A stretch of 64,000 nt of DNA. Source: Methanosarcina sp. UBA293. Lineage in GTDB: Archaea > Halobacteriota > Methanosarcinia > Methanosarcinales > Methanosarcinaceae. The stretch is taken from the NCBI GenBank assembly GCA_002499445.1, contig DALS01000060.1:1-64000 (forward strand), written 5' to 3'. A program made the position numbers and the translations under genes. The notes under the pieces were generated by a model, which was not told where the DNA came from, searched no databases, and saw nothing but the letters and a program-made list of their open reading frames with translations. Of this stretch, positions 18,812 through 27,742 are shown piece after piece (position 1 is the first letter of the stretch; every line of letters begins with the position of its first letter).

Positions 18812-20119
18812 ATGTATGAAGCATCCACTGAGGCTGAGCTTGACCCCAATGTTCAGCTTTACCATCCCGAAATCTCGGAAGAAGATACCTTTGCAAAATT
18901 GGAAGCACTGCTAAAGCGCATAGTTGAAAGCAGTCCATTTTACCAGAAAAAATTCAAGGAAGCAAATATCGATATCGAGAAAATAAAGTCGCTTGAGGAT
19001 CTGAAGCTTCTCCCTTTCACGCATAAAGAAGAACTTAGAGACGCCTACCCGCTTGGGCTAAAAGCTGTGCCTGAATCAGAAGTCGTAAGGATCCATTCCT
19101 CATCCGGGACTACAGGAAAACCCGTAATTATCCCTTACACCCGAAAAGATGTGGATATCTGGGCTGAGATGATGATGCGCTGCTATATGCTGGCAGACCT
19201 TAATAATCTGGACAGGATTCAGATTACGCCGGGATACGGGCTCTGGACTGCTGGGATAGGGTTTCAGCTTGGAGCTGAACGCCTGGGAGCGATGTCAATA
19301 CCTACAGGTCCAGGAAATACTGAAAAACAGCTCGAAATGCTTGTTGACCTGAAGTCCACAGCCCTTGCAAGCACCTCTTCCTATGCGCTCTTACTTGCTG
19401 AAGAAATTGAAAAGCGCGGGCTTAAGTCCCAGATTCAGCTCAAAAAAGGTATTATAGGTTCGGAGCGCTGGAGCGAAAAAATGCGCAGCCGAATAGAAAA
19501 CGAACTCGGGATAGAAACTTTTGATATTTACGGGCTGACCGAAATCTACGGACCAGGAATTGCCCTTGATTGTCCTTTCCATGAAGGCATGCATTACTGG
19601 TCCGATCACCTGCTCTTTGAGATAATTGACCCAATTACAGGTGAGCAGCTCCCTGAAGGCACGCTCGGGGAACTTGTAATTACGACCCTAACAAAGGAAG
19701 GGGCTCCCCTTATCCGCTATAGGACAAGAGACCTTACCCGGATCATTCCAGGCATCTGTAAATGTGGCTGTCCTTTCCCAAGGATTGACAGAATTCTCGG
19801 AAGGTCAGATGACCGTATAAAGTTCAAGGCTGTGAATATCTATCCTGGCCAGATCGAAGATATCATCCTCAGGGTTCCTGGAGTAAGCAGCGAATATCAG
19901 ATTCTGCTTACACGCAAAAACGGCCGCGATAGCTTGACCTTCAGGGTTGAGATTGAAGGTGCAGAAGATCCCACAAGGAAAGAAAAAACCGAAAAAGCTC
20001 TTGGAAAAGCCTTCAAGGACTTTATAGGCGTAACCGTGGACGTTGTGGGCGTAAAAATAGGGGAACTTCCCCGCAGCATGAAAAAGACGAAAAGAATAAT
20101 TGATGAAAGGGAGCTATGA
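18812..20119 (+). CDS. Phenylacetate-CoA ligase-like adenylating enzyme
   Basis: AMP-forming acyl-CoA ligase of the PaaK type. The P-loop is HSSSGTTGKPVI, the A5 region is YGLTEIYGPG, and the hinge motif is YRTRDLTRI. The C-terminal small domain includes GRSDDRIKFKAVNIYPGQIE. The 435-residue length matches PaaK. It lies 25 bp after iorB on the same strand and probably activates aryl acetates for the oxidoreductase, or works with it in arylpyruvate metabolism. Substrate choice among phenyl-, indole- or hydroxyphenylacetate is not visible. Confidence 0.92.
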   Translation: MYEASTEAELDPNVQLYHPEISEEDTFAKLEALLKRIVESSPFYQKKFKEANIDIEKIKSLEDLKLLPFTHKEELRDAYPLGLKAVPESEVVRIHSSSGTTGKPVIIPYTRKDVDIWAEMMMRCYMLADLNNLDRIQITPGYGLWTAGIGFQLGAERLGAMSIPTGPGNTEKQLEMLVDLKSTALASTSSYALLLAEEIEKRGLKSQIQLKKGIIGSERWSEKMRSRIENELGIETFDIYGLTEIYGPGIALDCPFHEGMHYWSDHLLFEIIDPITGEQLPEGTLGELVITTLTKEGAPLIRYRTRDLTRIIPGICKCGCPFPRIDRILGRSDDRIKFKAVNIYPGQIEDIILRVPGVSSEYQILLTRKNGRDSLTFRVEIEGAEDPTRKEKTEKALGKAFKDFIGVTVDVVGVKIGELPRSMKKTKRIIDEREL

Positions 20120-20225
20120 AATCCCATTTCAACCTTTCATCAATCCATTTCCCAATTATTTTCAATATTTCTCAGTTGCTTTTGTCTCAGTCTATCTTTC
20201 ACTTGTTTTTACAGTGTGTTTTTAT

Positions 20226-21284
20226 TCAATTTGTCCCCTCTGTATGAGACAGTTTTTCAGTAGCCTCTTTTTCTTTCTTAAGATCAGTTTTATACACAAT
20301 AGTCCTGTATGGATACGGAAGTTCTATACCTTCCTTATCAAAGCGTTTTTTAATAGCTTCCCTGATTTCGTAACCTGAACCTGCTGCAACGCTTCTGTCT
20401 TTGAACCAGACCAACAGGCGAAGATTTACAGAAAATTCCCCCAGTTCAACAACACTTACTTTAACTTCTCCTCTCTCCCTGAAATCCGGGTCCACAGGAT
20501 GAAGCACAGGAGAGTCAAAAAATCCCATTTTAAGCGTTTCGGACTTAATTAAACTGGGCTTTACCACGTTATATTTAACTTCCTGTGGAAGCATGACATT
20601 GGGATGTTTTCTAGCTTCTTCTATCATGATTTTTCTTGCCTGGTCAATGTCAGCATCATAACTTATTCCTATATCAATTGGCCAGATTACTGCAGGGTCT
20701 TCTATAGTCCAGTTAATTATGGCTTCATTGCTGATTATTGAGTTAGGGATTATAAGCCGCCTGTTATCCCAGGTTATAATAACTGTATGCCTGAGATTAA
20801 GATCCGTAACTTTTCCATATTCATTCATGATGTCCAGCCGGTCTCCGACTCTGAAGGGTTGAAAAATGGCAAGGGAAAGTCCTGCAATTATATTACTCAA
20901 TGTATTCTGGGCTGCAAACCCGATAACAATACCAGCAATTCCTGCCCCTGTAAAGAGGGCAACCGAGAGGCTTCGAAGACCAGGAATACTGAAGATAACA
21001 ACTACAATTCCTATAAAATAAATTGCTGCGACTACTACATGCCTGAACATTCGGAAAGATGTGGTGTCCATATGCAGCCTATTATTTGCTTTTTTGAAGT
21101 AGCTCTCCATAAGGCGATTTACGTTTCTTGCGACAAGGATAGTGACCAAGCCAATTAAAAACATGAATAAAAATGTACCAAAATTACCTGAAAACCAGGT
21201 AAATGCCTGATCTAATCCTCTGTCAAAATAAGACATATTTTCTGCAAAAGAAGAGGGAATTTCGAGGGTTTCCATGCTCTGCAT
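20226..21284 (-). CDS. MscS-family mechanosensitive channel
   Basis: Small-conductance mechanosensitive channel that releases solutes on osmotic downshift. Three membrane segments are seen near residues 28-50, 75-95 and 100-125, the last being the glycine/alanine-rich pore helix (GAGIAGIVIGFAAQNTLSNI). The MscS beta domain follows (FRVGDRLDIMNEYGKVTDLN). The length of about 350 residues is normal. ATG 21284 is used; upstream TTG and downstream ATG codons in frame are alternatives, with no clear ribosome site. It converges on the ior operon. Confidence 0.92.
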   Translation of the reverse strand: MQSMETLEIPSSFAENMSYFDRGLDQAFTWFSGNFGTFLFMFLIGLVTILVARNVNRLMESYFKKANNRLHMDTTSFRMFRHVVVAAIYFIGIVVVIFSIPGLRSLSVALFTGAGIAGIVIGFAAQNTLSNIIAGLSLAIFQPFRVGDRLDIMNEYGKVTDLNLRHTVIITWDNRRLIIPNSIISNEAIINWTIEDPAVIWPIDIGISYDADIDQARKIMIEEARKHPNVMLPQEVKYNVVKPSLIKSETLKMGFFDSPVLHPVDPDFRERGEVKVSVVELGEFSVNLRLLVWFKDRSVAAGSGYEIREAIKKRFDKEGIELPYPYRTIVYKTDLKKEKEATEKLSHTEGTN

Positions 21285-21857
21285 GTTTGACAAGATGCTT
21301 TATATAAATATTGATTTTAAAAAGATGAAAACTGTAAAGAAGTAAGGTTATGGAAAGAAATATTCTAACTAAAACAGCAGGAAATCAGAGCAAAGATTTA
21401 AAGAAGAAATTTAAAATAAAATAAAATAAAATAAAATAAAAAATTTGGAAAGACAATTCGAAGTGAAAACGAGTTTTGAAAATTCGAAGTAAAAAATAGA
21501 GGAAAATTGGATTTAAATCTTAACTTATTGCTGTTATTATTGTTATTATCATTATTATTTTTAATTGATATCTAATAATAGCTTGTTAAAGTTGAAAAAA
21601 CTAGGTTACATAAGATAATTTACATTTTTTATATGTTATTATTTGGCCTTTTTATTTTCCCTTAATTCAGGAAAGAAATTATTTTTTATTGGTTATTACC
21701 AAAAATCAGTTTTTTAATGATTTTTATTTGTTCTAAAAAGCCTGATTGTAGATTTAATCCAATTTAAGGATTTTTTTCCTCATTTTCATAGAAACAGTTA
21801 TATATTTTAGGTTCTATGTATATATGTAAAAATAAAGATACATATAATACGTCTGCT
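21285..21857. other. AT-rich gap with (AAAAT)n run
   Basis: No gene is seen. A simple AAAAT repeat lies at about 21412-21440, followed by very AT-rich DNA. The right-hand 60 bp (TATA-like TTATATATTTT near 21798) are shared with the regions upstream of the other two CxxC-x17-CxxC genes and probably include their promoter. Confidence 0.6.
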
Positions 21858-21884
21858 GTTAAAAACCAATTTTTTGTTTTTAAC
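21858..21884 (+). promoter_or_regulatory. Conserved leader hairpin, copy 1
   Basis: GTTAAAAAC and GTTTTTAAC form a perfect 9-bp stem with a nine-base loop, about 65 nt before the start codon. The whole segment from the TATA-like box to the start codon is conserved upstream of all three paralogues in this window (see 32378 and 37565), and the stem is kept in copy 2 with a G-C to A-T exchange. Confidence 0.75.
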
Positions 21885-21948
21885 TAAAGAGTTCTATATA
21901 ATCTTATTTTTTAACTATTAAGAAAACTAAAATCAAGGTGAAACAAAA

Positions 21949-22116
21949 TTGGCTTTTAATGACAGAAATTTCAGAAGGAGTAATTTCGGCGCTCCCAGAG
22001 AAATGCACAAGACGATCTGTTCTGATTGTAAAATTGAGACCGAAGTACCTTTCAAACCTGATCCAGACAGACCAGTTTACTGCAGAGAATGTCTTCCTAA
22101 CCACAGGCGATTCTAA
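21949..22116 (+). CDS. Small CxxC-x17-CxxC zinc-ribbon protein, copy 1 (55 aa)
   Basis: A very small basic protein with two CxxC pairs (CSDC and CREC) separated by 17 residues, the spacing of the CxxC-x17-CxxC domain; zinc binding is expected. It starts at TTG 21949, supported by CAAGGTGAAAC upstream and by alignment with the paralogues at 32469 and 37664, which use ATG at the same place. It is shorter at the C-terminus (ends NHRRF, against a longer tail ending NRRY). The function is unknown; the conserved leader suggests common, possibly post-transcriptional, control. Confidence 0.85.
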   Translation: MAFNDRNFRRSNFGAPREMHKTICSDCKIETEVPFKPDPDRPVYCRECLPNHRRF

Positions 22117-22127
22117 AGGTAATCGCT

Positions 22128-22173
22128 ATCAGGCGCTATTAATTTTATAATTAGTTTTACATGAACGCCTGAT
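22128..22173 (+). terminator. 3' hairpin after zinc-protein copy 1
   Basis: ATCAGGCG pairs with CGCCTGAT around a 30-base loop. The loop has a stretch close to TAATTAGTTTTACATGAA that is also found in the loop of the 3' hairpin of copy 3 (37857-37895), whose stem sequence is different. Confidence 0.65.
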
Positions 22174-22370
22174 TTATCTTCTCTTTTCGTTTTTTGGCTT
22201 ATTCTCTTTGTTTCTTTACTCCTTTCCACTTGTGTGAAGTAGGAAAATGTAAGGACAAAATAACATTGAGAATAATGATCAGTACAAATCATTTAATTGT
22301 CAAATTATTAACTTTATACTTATTGAAAAATTAAACAAAGATCTACAAAGATCATCAAGGAGAAATTAAT

Positions 22371-22724
22371 CTGGCTAATTACAGAAGCGTAATAAGAAAA
22401 AGAAGATTAGGATCAAGAAAATCAGCAAACTCAGGAGATACCCCTGAAGTATCCAGGGTACGAATTCCCCGCAAGGACAAAAATGAAGTCTTGGCAACAG
22501 TATCAAGCTTACTTGGCTCGAAAAGAGTAAGGCTTCAGTGTATGGATGGAGTTGTTCGCATGGGCCGGATCCCAGGCTCTAGAAAGAAGAGGATGTGGGT
22601 TCGCGAAGGCGATGTCGTCATAGCCAATCCGTGGGAGGTTCAGGATTCCAAAGCCGAAGTTACCTGGAAATATACAAGACCTCAGGTCGAATGGCTTGAA
22701 AGAAAGGGCTACATTAAATATTGA
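22371..22724 (+). CDS. eif1a: Translation initiation factor aIF1A, probable CTG start
   Basis: Archaeal homologue of eIF1A; binds the small ribosomal subunit A site during initiation. The S1-like OB fold is complete (KRVRLQCMDGVVRMGRIPG, KKRMWVREGDVVIANPW). The normal N-terminal segment ANYRSVIRKRRLGSRKS is encoded in frame upstream of any ATG, GTG or TTG. The only sensible start is CTG 22371, eight bases after AAGGAG, giving 117 residues that match the family from residue 2 onward. A TTG at 22491 would remove 40 conserved residues. Methanosarcina genomes often carry two aIF1A copies. Confidence 0.9.
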   Translation: MANYRSVIRKRRLGSRKSANSGDTPEVSRVRIPRKDKNEVLATVSSLLGSKRVRLQCMDGVVRMGRIPGSRKKRMWVREGDVVIANPWEVQDSKAEVTWKYTRPQVEWLERKGYIKY

Positions 22725-22860
22725 TTTAAAGTACCAAAAATACTGACTTAAATTATCAAAGAAAAAAATACAATAACACCGATAAGGTATCTCAAATAAG
22801 GCATCTGAAAAAGGTGCCTGAAATCATTTTTCCTTTCCTCACAATTCTTTTCTTCACAAT

Positions 22861-22930
22861 TCTTTTCCTTGTATTTTACATCTTTTCCTTGTATTTTACA
22901 TCTTTTTCATGTATTTTACATCTTTTTCAT
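22861..22930 (+). repeat. 3.5 copies of a 20-bp tandem repeat
   Basis: Three full units of TCTTTTCCTTGTATTTTACA (the third with TTCAT for TCCTT) and a half unit lie between aIF1A and the next gene. The rest of this gap is AT-rich with no gene. Confidence 0.9.
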
Positions 22931-23093
22931 GTTGCAGTCTGCAATAATCTCATGAATCCTTTTATAAAGCACCAAGGAAAAATATCTTTTATATAAGCAA
23001 ACCTTATCATTTTTTCACAACAAAGATTAATTAAGAATCGTTTTATATAATTATATCAATAAGCATGTGATGAAAATTTACAGGTGAAACCAC

Positions 23094-23588
23094 ATGATTC
23101 ACGATGATTATATGTTAATTCTGGGATCAAACATATACGCAGACCAAGTGTATACTGTATCATATCAGGCAGATAAGAACATGGGAGACAAGATACCTTT
23201 ATTTACTCTGGAAAACTGCGATAGTGATCTAATTCTTACGACTGAGATCCGAGATAAAGACTCCGAGCTCATAGCAAAAATCGACAGAAACAAGTTTATC
23301 CAAATCAACGAAAAAGTTGACGTGCAAGGAGAAATCAAAAAAGGAAATGGTCTCACGTTAACAAGAAGAGAGAACGGTGATTTTATTTTCAACGCCAGAA
23401 TCACAGAAGATGGATACGTAGCAGTAAGCGGAATTTATTATGTTGAAGGCAAGAAAATTCATATAACTGATCGTATAGTGGAAATAAACGATACGCCCAG
23501 GCAAACCATAAATGGTGTAAACGTGCACAATACTTTTTTTGTTGGAAACTACGATATTACATTAACCGATGATGGTTTGAGTTTTTAA
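23094..23588 (+). CDS. Hypothetical protein, beta-rich (164 aa)
   Basis: Not recognised. It has no signal peptide or membrane segment. The middle part (LILTTEIRDKDSELIAKIDR, then GLTLTRRENGDFIFNARI) alternates hydrophobic and polar residues like a beta-sheet domain; it resembles the pattern seen in small ligand- or nucleic-acid-related domains but no function can be given. AGGTGAAA precedes ATG 23094. It marks the left edge of the repeat-rich accessory region. Confidence 0.7.
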   Translation: MIHDDYMLILGSNIYADQVYTVSYQADKNMGDKIPLFTLENCDSDLILTTEIRDKDSELIAKIDRNKFIQINEKVDVQGEIKKGNGLTLTRRENGDFIFNARITEDGYVAVSGIYYVEGKKIHITDRIVEINDTPRQTINGVNVHNTFFVGNYDITLTDDGLSF

Positions 23589-23671
23589 GGAGAGCTTATA
23601 GTATCTACAATTATTAAAGAAGGAATTAAAGAGGGAACTAAGATCTCTTTTCTGACATCTAATTCACTTTT

Positions 23672-23700
23672 TGCAGATTTAGAAGGAGCATTTTAGAAGG
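23672..23700 (+). repeat. Dispersed repeat, partial copy
   Basis: A partial, degenerate 3' module (GCAGATTTAGAAGGAGCA) of the repeat family described at 31110-31262. Confidence 0.5.
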
Positions 23701-23774
23701 GATATCTTAGAAGACCTATCAATTTCACATTTCATAACATTTTAAAATATATAAAATAATAATCAGTATTATAA

Positions 23775-24362
23775 TTAATTCCTGACAGCCGATAAAAGAT
23801 AAGCTTTTCTGCTACTTGGACTGAGCAGTGAATCGAAAACTGTGTCTTTTATATAGATTATATTAAAAAGAGACGAAAAAGTGCTCTCTATTTCAGCCTT
23901 TGAGACCCTTCTAGGCAGCTCGTACTCTCCCGGTTCCTTATCAGAGAAACAAAGCATGAAGTATTTGCCTTCATCCTTGAGTACCCTGTGCACCTGCCGC
24001 GCAAAAACGGGTCTCTCCTCATCCGTCATTACGTGAAACAAACCGGAATCAATGACAATATCGAACTCACCCTCCGTAAAAAGCCTGTCCATCTGTAGTA
24101 CGTTTCCTACTACAAAATTTACCTTAACATGGCGCTCCATAGCTTTTACTTCTGCGCCGGAGATGGCATTTTCAGCAAGGTCTATACCCGTGGCGTTACA
24201 GCCATTCATAGCTAGCATTATCGCATTCTCACCCCGGCCACATCCGATGTCCAGAGCTCGGCCAGGCTTGATCTCTCCACTTTGTATAAGAGCTTGAAAA
24301 GCAGGCTGGGGATGATCGACGTCCCACGGCGGCGTGCCCTTATATACGTCATTCCAGAACAA
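23775..24362 (-). CDS. Class I SAM-dependent methyltransferase
   Basis: Small-molecule methyltransferase of the thiopurine/tellurite-resistance-like type. It begins FWNDVYKGTPPWDVDHPQPA, the N-terminal signature of that group. The SAM loop is ALDIGCGRGENAIMLA with the acidic GIDLAENAI; FDIVIDSGLFHVM is the post-loop. The start is TTG 24362, six bases after GGAGG; a TTG at 24377 would place the ribosome site inside the gene. The substrate is unknown. Confidence 0.85.
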   Translation of the reverse strand: MFWNDVYKGTPPWDVDHPQPAFQALIQSGEIKPGRALDIGCGRGENAIMLAMNGCNATGIDLAENAISGAEVKAMERHVKVNFVVGNVLQMDRLFTEGEFDIVIDSGLFHVMTDEERPVFARQVHRVLKDEGKYFMLCFSDKEPGEYELPRRVSKAEIESTFSSLFNIIYIKDTVFDSLLSPSSRKAYLLSAVRN

Positions 24363-24550
24363 GTTTATCCTCCTCAAAGCTAAAATATTAAGTTACAATT
24401 TGATATATGGTCGATAAAGCTTGATCTTAATAACTTTTTTGGGAAACCTCTTTTTTAGAAGCTCTAGGTAGTTTTGACAACAACTGTGAATCTCCCGGTT
24501 TTTGTTTGAAAAGCTAAGTTAATGCATGTAAAAAATCTATTATTCCTTAA

Positions 24551-24641
24551 TCTACGGATCTTTGTAGATTTGGAAGGAGCCCTTTACAGGGGTTTTTATC
24601 AAAGTGATCTTTTCCTTTGGAGGACAGTTATCTGATTGAAG
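24551..24641 (+). repeat. Dispersed repeat, 3' module
   Basis: Copy of the family in which GGAGCCCTTTACAGGGG forms the hairpin core, followed by a T-run and the GTGATCTTTTCCTTTGGAGG block. Confidence 0.75.
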
Positions 24642-24738
24642 TGGTGTTTTTCAAGAGGGTTGTAATCAAGGAAAGTGTCAGAAATTGGATCACCGGATAC
24701 GAAACAAGAAATCATTCACGTAATCAATTCAGTTTAAC

Positions 24739-24862
24739 TATATTTTTTCCTATTGGCAGTCTGCTGAGTTCTTCCCCGGGTACGTTTGTTTAGATAAGTT
24801 TCAGAAAAATAGAATTGAAAAACCCGTGAGTTTTGCAGATTTAAATGGAACACTCATTAGGA
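24739..24862 (+). repeat. Dispersed repeat, both modules
   Basis: The 5' module (TTTTTCCTATTGGCAGTCTG, then GGGTACGTTTGTTTAG) is joined to a degraded 3' module (AACCCGTGAGTTTTGCAGAT). Confidence 0.7.
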
Positions 24863-25324
24863 CGACAATTTTACTTTATCGAAATCAGCCGGAGTTTGAA
24901 TTTCAGGCATTATTATCTGTCTATAAGATTTTTACTATAAAACAATTTATAGACCTGACTATAAAGAATTTATAAAGAGTTCTCTCACATGAGGTATATA
25001 ATTATAATTTTTATAAAAACAATTTTATATTATATAAGCATGTATTTGTCTAAACGCATGTTTACAAGAAGCATACGTTTACCTGATGTTCTTCGAATGT
25101 CTGACCTCAGGCATGCAAACGGTGTGCTATCGCAACAAACGTACTATGCTGGTGTCAGGAACGGAGATGGGATATCTGAAAGGGGACAGAACATTCTGCA
25201 TAAATAGTTAAAGACCAGTTAAAGAGTAGGAGACTAAAGAATGACTAATTTCCGTCTAATTCATGGTCTTTAACAGGCAAGCTTCTTTCATATAAAAATT
25301 GTCAATTTTCGGGGGAATAAGCTG

Positions 25325-25861
25325 ATGAAAGCTAGATTGGTATTACTATTGATTATCTCGACAATGCTGATGTTTGCAACTACGGGCTATGCCCGGGAAG
25401 GTGCTACATATAGTGCTACAGCTGTCATGAAAGATGCGAAGGGCAATACCGTGGGGATGGCCACTTTTACTGAGGAAGCCAATGGCCCAGTTCACATAAA
25501 CGTCAACGTGAGAGGCCTAAAGCCAGGTTTGCACGGTATCCATATCCACAATAAAGGGAACTGCATTGGTCCGTCATTCACTTCTGCCGGCGAACACTAC
25601 AACCCTCTAGGCAAAGAGCATGGTCTCAATAACCCAAAAGGCCCGCATGCAGGAGATCTGCCCAACCTCAAAGTAGGAAAAGATGGTACAGGACATATGA
25701 GTATCACCACCAACCGTGTTACACTGTCACCCGGACCGAACACGCTATTTACTGCCAACGGTACTTCACTGATCATCCATGCTGATCCTGACGACCAGAT
25801 TACCAATCCTGCCGGCAACAGTGGCGCACGGATTGTCTGTGGGGTTATCGAGAAAAAATAA
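25325..25861 (+). CDS. sodC: Secreted Cu/Zn superoxide dismutase
   Basis: Dismutates superoxide outside the membrane. Residues 1-23 form a signal peptide (MKARLVLLLIISTMLMFATT then GYA). The metal ligands are in place: His73 and His75 (GIHIHNKGNC), bridging His91 (GEHYNP), His99, His108 and Asp111 (KGPHAGDLPN) and His152 (IHADPDD). Cys80 and Cys172 can form the conserved disulphide. The 178-residue length fits bacterial SodC. Cu/Zn SOD is uncommon in archaea and the gene stands alone in a repeat-rich region, so acquisition from bacteria is likely. GGGGG precedes ATG 25325. Confidence 0.95.
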   Translation: MKARLVLLLIISTMLMFATTGYAREGATYSATAVMKDAKGNTVGMATFTEEANGPVHINVNVRGLKPGLHGIHIHNKGNCIGPSFTSAGEHYNPLGKEHGLNNPKGPHAGDLPNLKVGKDGTGHMSITTNRVTLSPGPNTLFTANGTSLIIHADPDDQITNPAGNSGARIVCGVIEKK

Positions 25862-26010
25862 TCTGTAATTCCATCTTCGCAGAATACAAACCTCTTCAAA
25901 CCTTCTCAAACCTCCTAAATTCCGCTTCAGCACCACGGCTTCAGTTTCGCTTCGCTCAAGCGGCTTACACTTTTTAAATATAGGTAAAATCGAAATACAC
26001 TTTTTCTTTA

Positions 26011-26106
26011 AACTGTGATTTTTGCATATTTAGAAGGGACACTTTGCAGGATTTCTTTAGATTAAGCGATTCTTTCTCTCTTGGAAGGGATTTTCGGATT
26101 CAAGCA
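26011..26106 (+). repeat. Dispersed repeat, 3' module
   Basis: Carries the TAGAAGGGACACTTTGCAGG core and the following TTTAGATTAAGCGATTC block, close to the copies at 31161 and 37021. Confidence 0.75.
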
Positions 26107-26183
26107 AAGTTTTTTAGATGAATTATGGATTAATAATAGTTATCAGAAACCTCAGTTTTTCAGCATGGTTCACAAACCTCGAA

Positions 26184-26246
26184 CTTTTCTCAAGGACTGA
26201 AGATTGGGGAATCTTAAACCGCCGAAAATGAAGAATTCTTAACCGT
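26184..26246. repeat. Solo relic related to the IS21 flank at 34346
   Basis: About 60 bp (TTTTCTCAAGGACTGAAGAT, then TTGGGGAATCTTAA) match, with scattered differences, 34346-34410, which borders the IS21 transposase relic. It is probably a leftover element end. Confidence 0.5.
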
Positions 26247-26347
26247 CATTGACAATTGCAAAGAGCAAAATATTGGAGATTTCCTAAATGGACATACAAA
26301 CAGTAATAAATGCAATTGTGACTAATATAAAAGATTAATATATTGAA

Positions 26348-26411
26348 CAGTTGGGATATCGATAGTAAACAGTTGGGATATCGATAGTGAGCAGGTGGGA
26401 TATCGATAAAC
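26348..26411. repeat. Three copies of a 22-bp unit with an ATCGAT centre
   Basis: Head-to-tail copies of CAGTTGGGATATCGATAGTA plus two bases, each containing the palindrome ATCGAT. They lie in a gap between convergently facing genes, so a promoter role is not obvious. Confidence 0.85.
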
Positions 26412-26683
26412 TTCTAAAAGTAAGTATGAAGAATGAAAAGTTGAAAGAAAAGATGAAAGGAATGAGTCATTTCAGTGAAAATTCCTCTCAAAATTGTAGT
26501 ATATTAATGAAGTTCAAAATTTAGCGCTGAATATTTTACGATGGCTAACCATTAGCTACTTTTATTAGCTACTTTTTAAGCTCTATCCAATCTGATCAAT
26601 CCTCTTATCCCTTTCTCAAAACTCTGGGCTTTGCGAGAGGTTTATTAGGGAGGATTATTAGGGAGGATTAGTTGACTCACTTC

Positions 26684-27742
26684 TTAATCCAGAAGAACAA
26701 CAGGTTTGATCAGATCCCTTGGTTTTTCTTTCATGAGCATGAGAGCATCTTCCATTTTGTCGAATCCTTCGAATACGTGGGTGACCATTTTTTCTGGTTT
26801 TATTCTTCCGTAGGTACATAGGGCTGCCATTCTTTCCATTCTCAGACGACCTCCGGTTGTCAGGCCACCACGTATGTCTTTTTGAGCCATACCCGATCCC
26901 CATTCAATACGTGGAATGGGAAGTATGTCTCCAGTTCCGTAGTAGCTGATATTTGATACCGTGCCTCCGGGTTTTACAATTTTAATCGCATCTGAAATTG
27001 TGTTTTCATTTCCTCCTGCTATGATTACAGAATCCACACCTTTTCCATTCGTCTTTTCGAGGATCTGTTCAACAAGTCCACCTTTTCGGTAATCAATAAC
27101 TTCAGATGCTCCGTATTCCAGAGCAAGATCAACAGTGACTTTCCGACTTCCTACTGCAATGAGCCTACCTGCACCAAGAATACATGCACCTGTCACTGCC
27201 ATCAGACCAACAGGACCAATTCCTATGACTGCAACTGTAGAGCCAGTTTTAATGTTTGCCATTTCTGCACCCTGGATTCCAGTAGTTGCCATATCTGATA
27301 ACATGACAGCTTGTTCAAGGGGCATTCCTTGTGGAAGATGAGCTAAATTCATGTCTGCATCATTTACATGGAAATATTCGGCAAAGACTCCATTTTTGAA
27401 GTTTGAAAACTTCCATCCACCAAGCATTCCATTTGAGTGCATAGGTACCCCATCCTGTGCCGCCATGGATCGCCAGTCAGGTGTAATTGCAGGGACAATT
27501 ACTTTATCACCTGGTTTGAAGTCTTTGACCTCTGATCCGATTTCTTCTATAACACCTACAGCCTCATGTCCTAAAATCAAGTTTTTGCGGTTTCCAAGCG
27601 CACCTTCCCAGACAGTATGAACATCTGATGTACACGGCGCGACTGCAAGAGGCTTCACGATTGCGTCATATGGTCCTGCTGAAGGTCTTTCGGCATCAAT
27701 CCAGCCTACTTTTCCAATTTCAAGCATTGCAAATCCTTTCAT
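26684..27742 (-). CDS. NADP-dependent secondary alcohol dehydrogenase
   Basis: Zinc medium-chain dehydrogenase interconverting secondary alcohols (such as 2-propanol) and ketones with NADP(H). The N-terminus MKGFAMLEIGKVGWI and the whole 352-residue length follow the Thermoanaerobacter/Clostridium beijerinckii enzyme. The catalytic zinc ligands Cys37, His59 and Asp150 and the neighbouring Glu60 are all present. GIGPVG is the nucleotide loop, and Gly198-Ser199-Arg200 with Tyr218 are the known NADP-phosphate contacts. It stands alone between repeat-rich gaps, and its similarity to Firmicute enzymes suggests transfer. In a methanogen it could feed 2-propanol electrons to NADP, then F420. Confidence 0.95.
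   Translation of the reverse strand: MKGFAMLEIGKVGWIDAERPSAGPYDAIVKPLAVAPCTSDVHTVWEGALGNRKNLILGHEAVGVIEEIGSEVKDFKPGDKVIVPAITPDWRSMAAQDGVPMHSNGMLGGWKFSNFKNGVFAEYFHVNDADMNLAHLPQGMPLEQAVMLSDMATTGIQGAEMANIKTGSTVAVIGIGPVGLMAVTGACILGAGRLIAVGSRKVTVDLALEYGASEVIDYRKGGLVEQILEKTNGKGVDSVIIAGGNENTISDAIKIVKPGGTVSNISYYGTGDILPIPRIEWGSGMAQKDIRGGLTTGGRLRMERMAALCTYGRIKPEKMVTHVFEGFDKMEDALMLMKEKPRDLIKPVVLLD

Larger units (their letters stand above)
24363..25324. other. Long gap with two repeat copies
   Basis: About 960 bp without a convincing gene. It contains dispersed-repeat copies at 24551-24641 (3' module) and 24739-24862 (both modules). An open frame at 24989-25207 has a membrane-like start and unremarkable remainder, without a ribosome site, and is not called as a gene. 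Confidence 0.6.
25862..26683. other. 820-bp gap with several repeats
   Basis: No gene is seen. From left to right: a CGCTTCGCTCAAGCG-like hairpin segment near 25950 that recurs at 32736; a dispersed-repeat copy at 26011-26106; an IS-end-like block at 26184-26246; the 22-bp tandem array at 26348-26411; and a 14-bp duplication (ATTAGGGAGGATT) at about 26643-26670. Confidence 0.65.

Noticed and set aside
22491..22724. A shortened aIF1A starting at TTG
   Set aside because: It would lack 40 conserved residues that are encoded in frame directly upstream of it.
24989..25207. 72-codon open frame in the gap before sodC
   Set aside because: No ribosome site and composition not convincing; the first third only looks membrane-like because the DNA is AT-rich.
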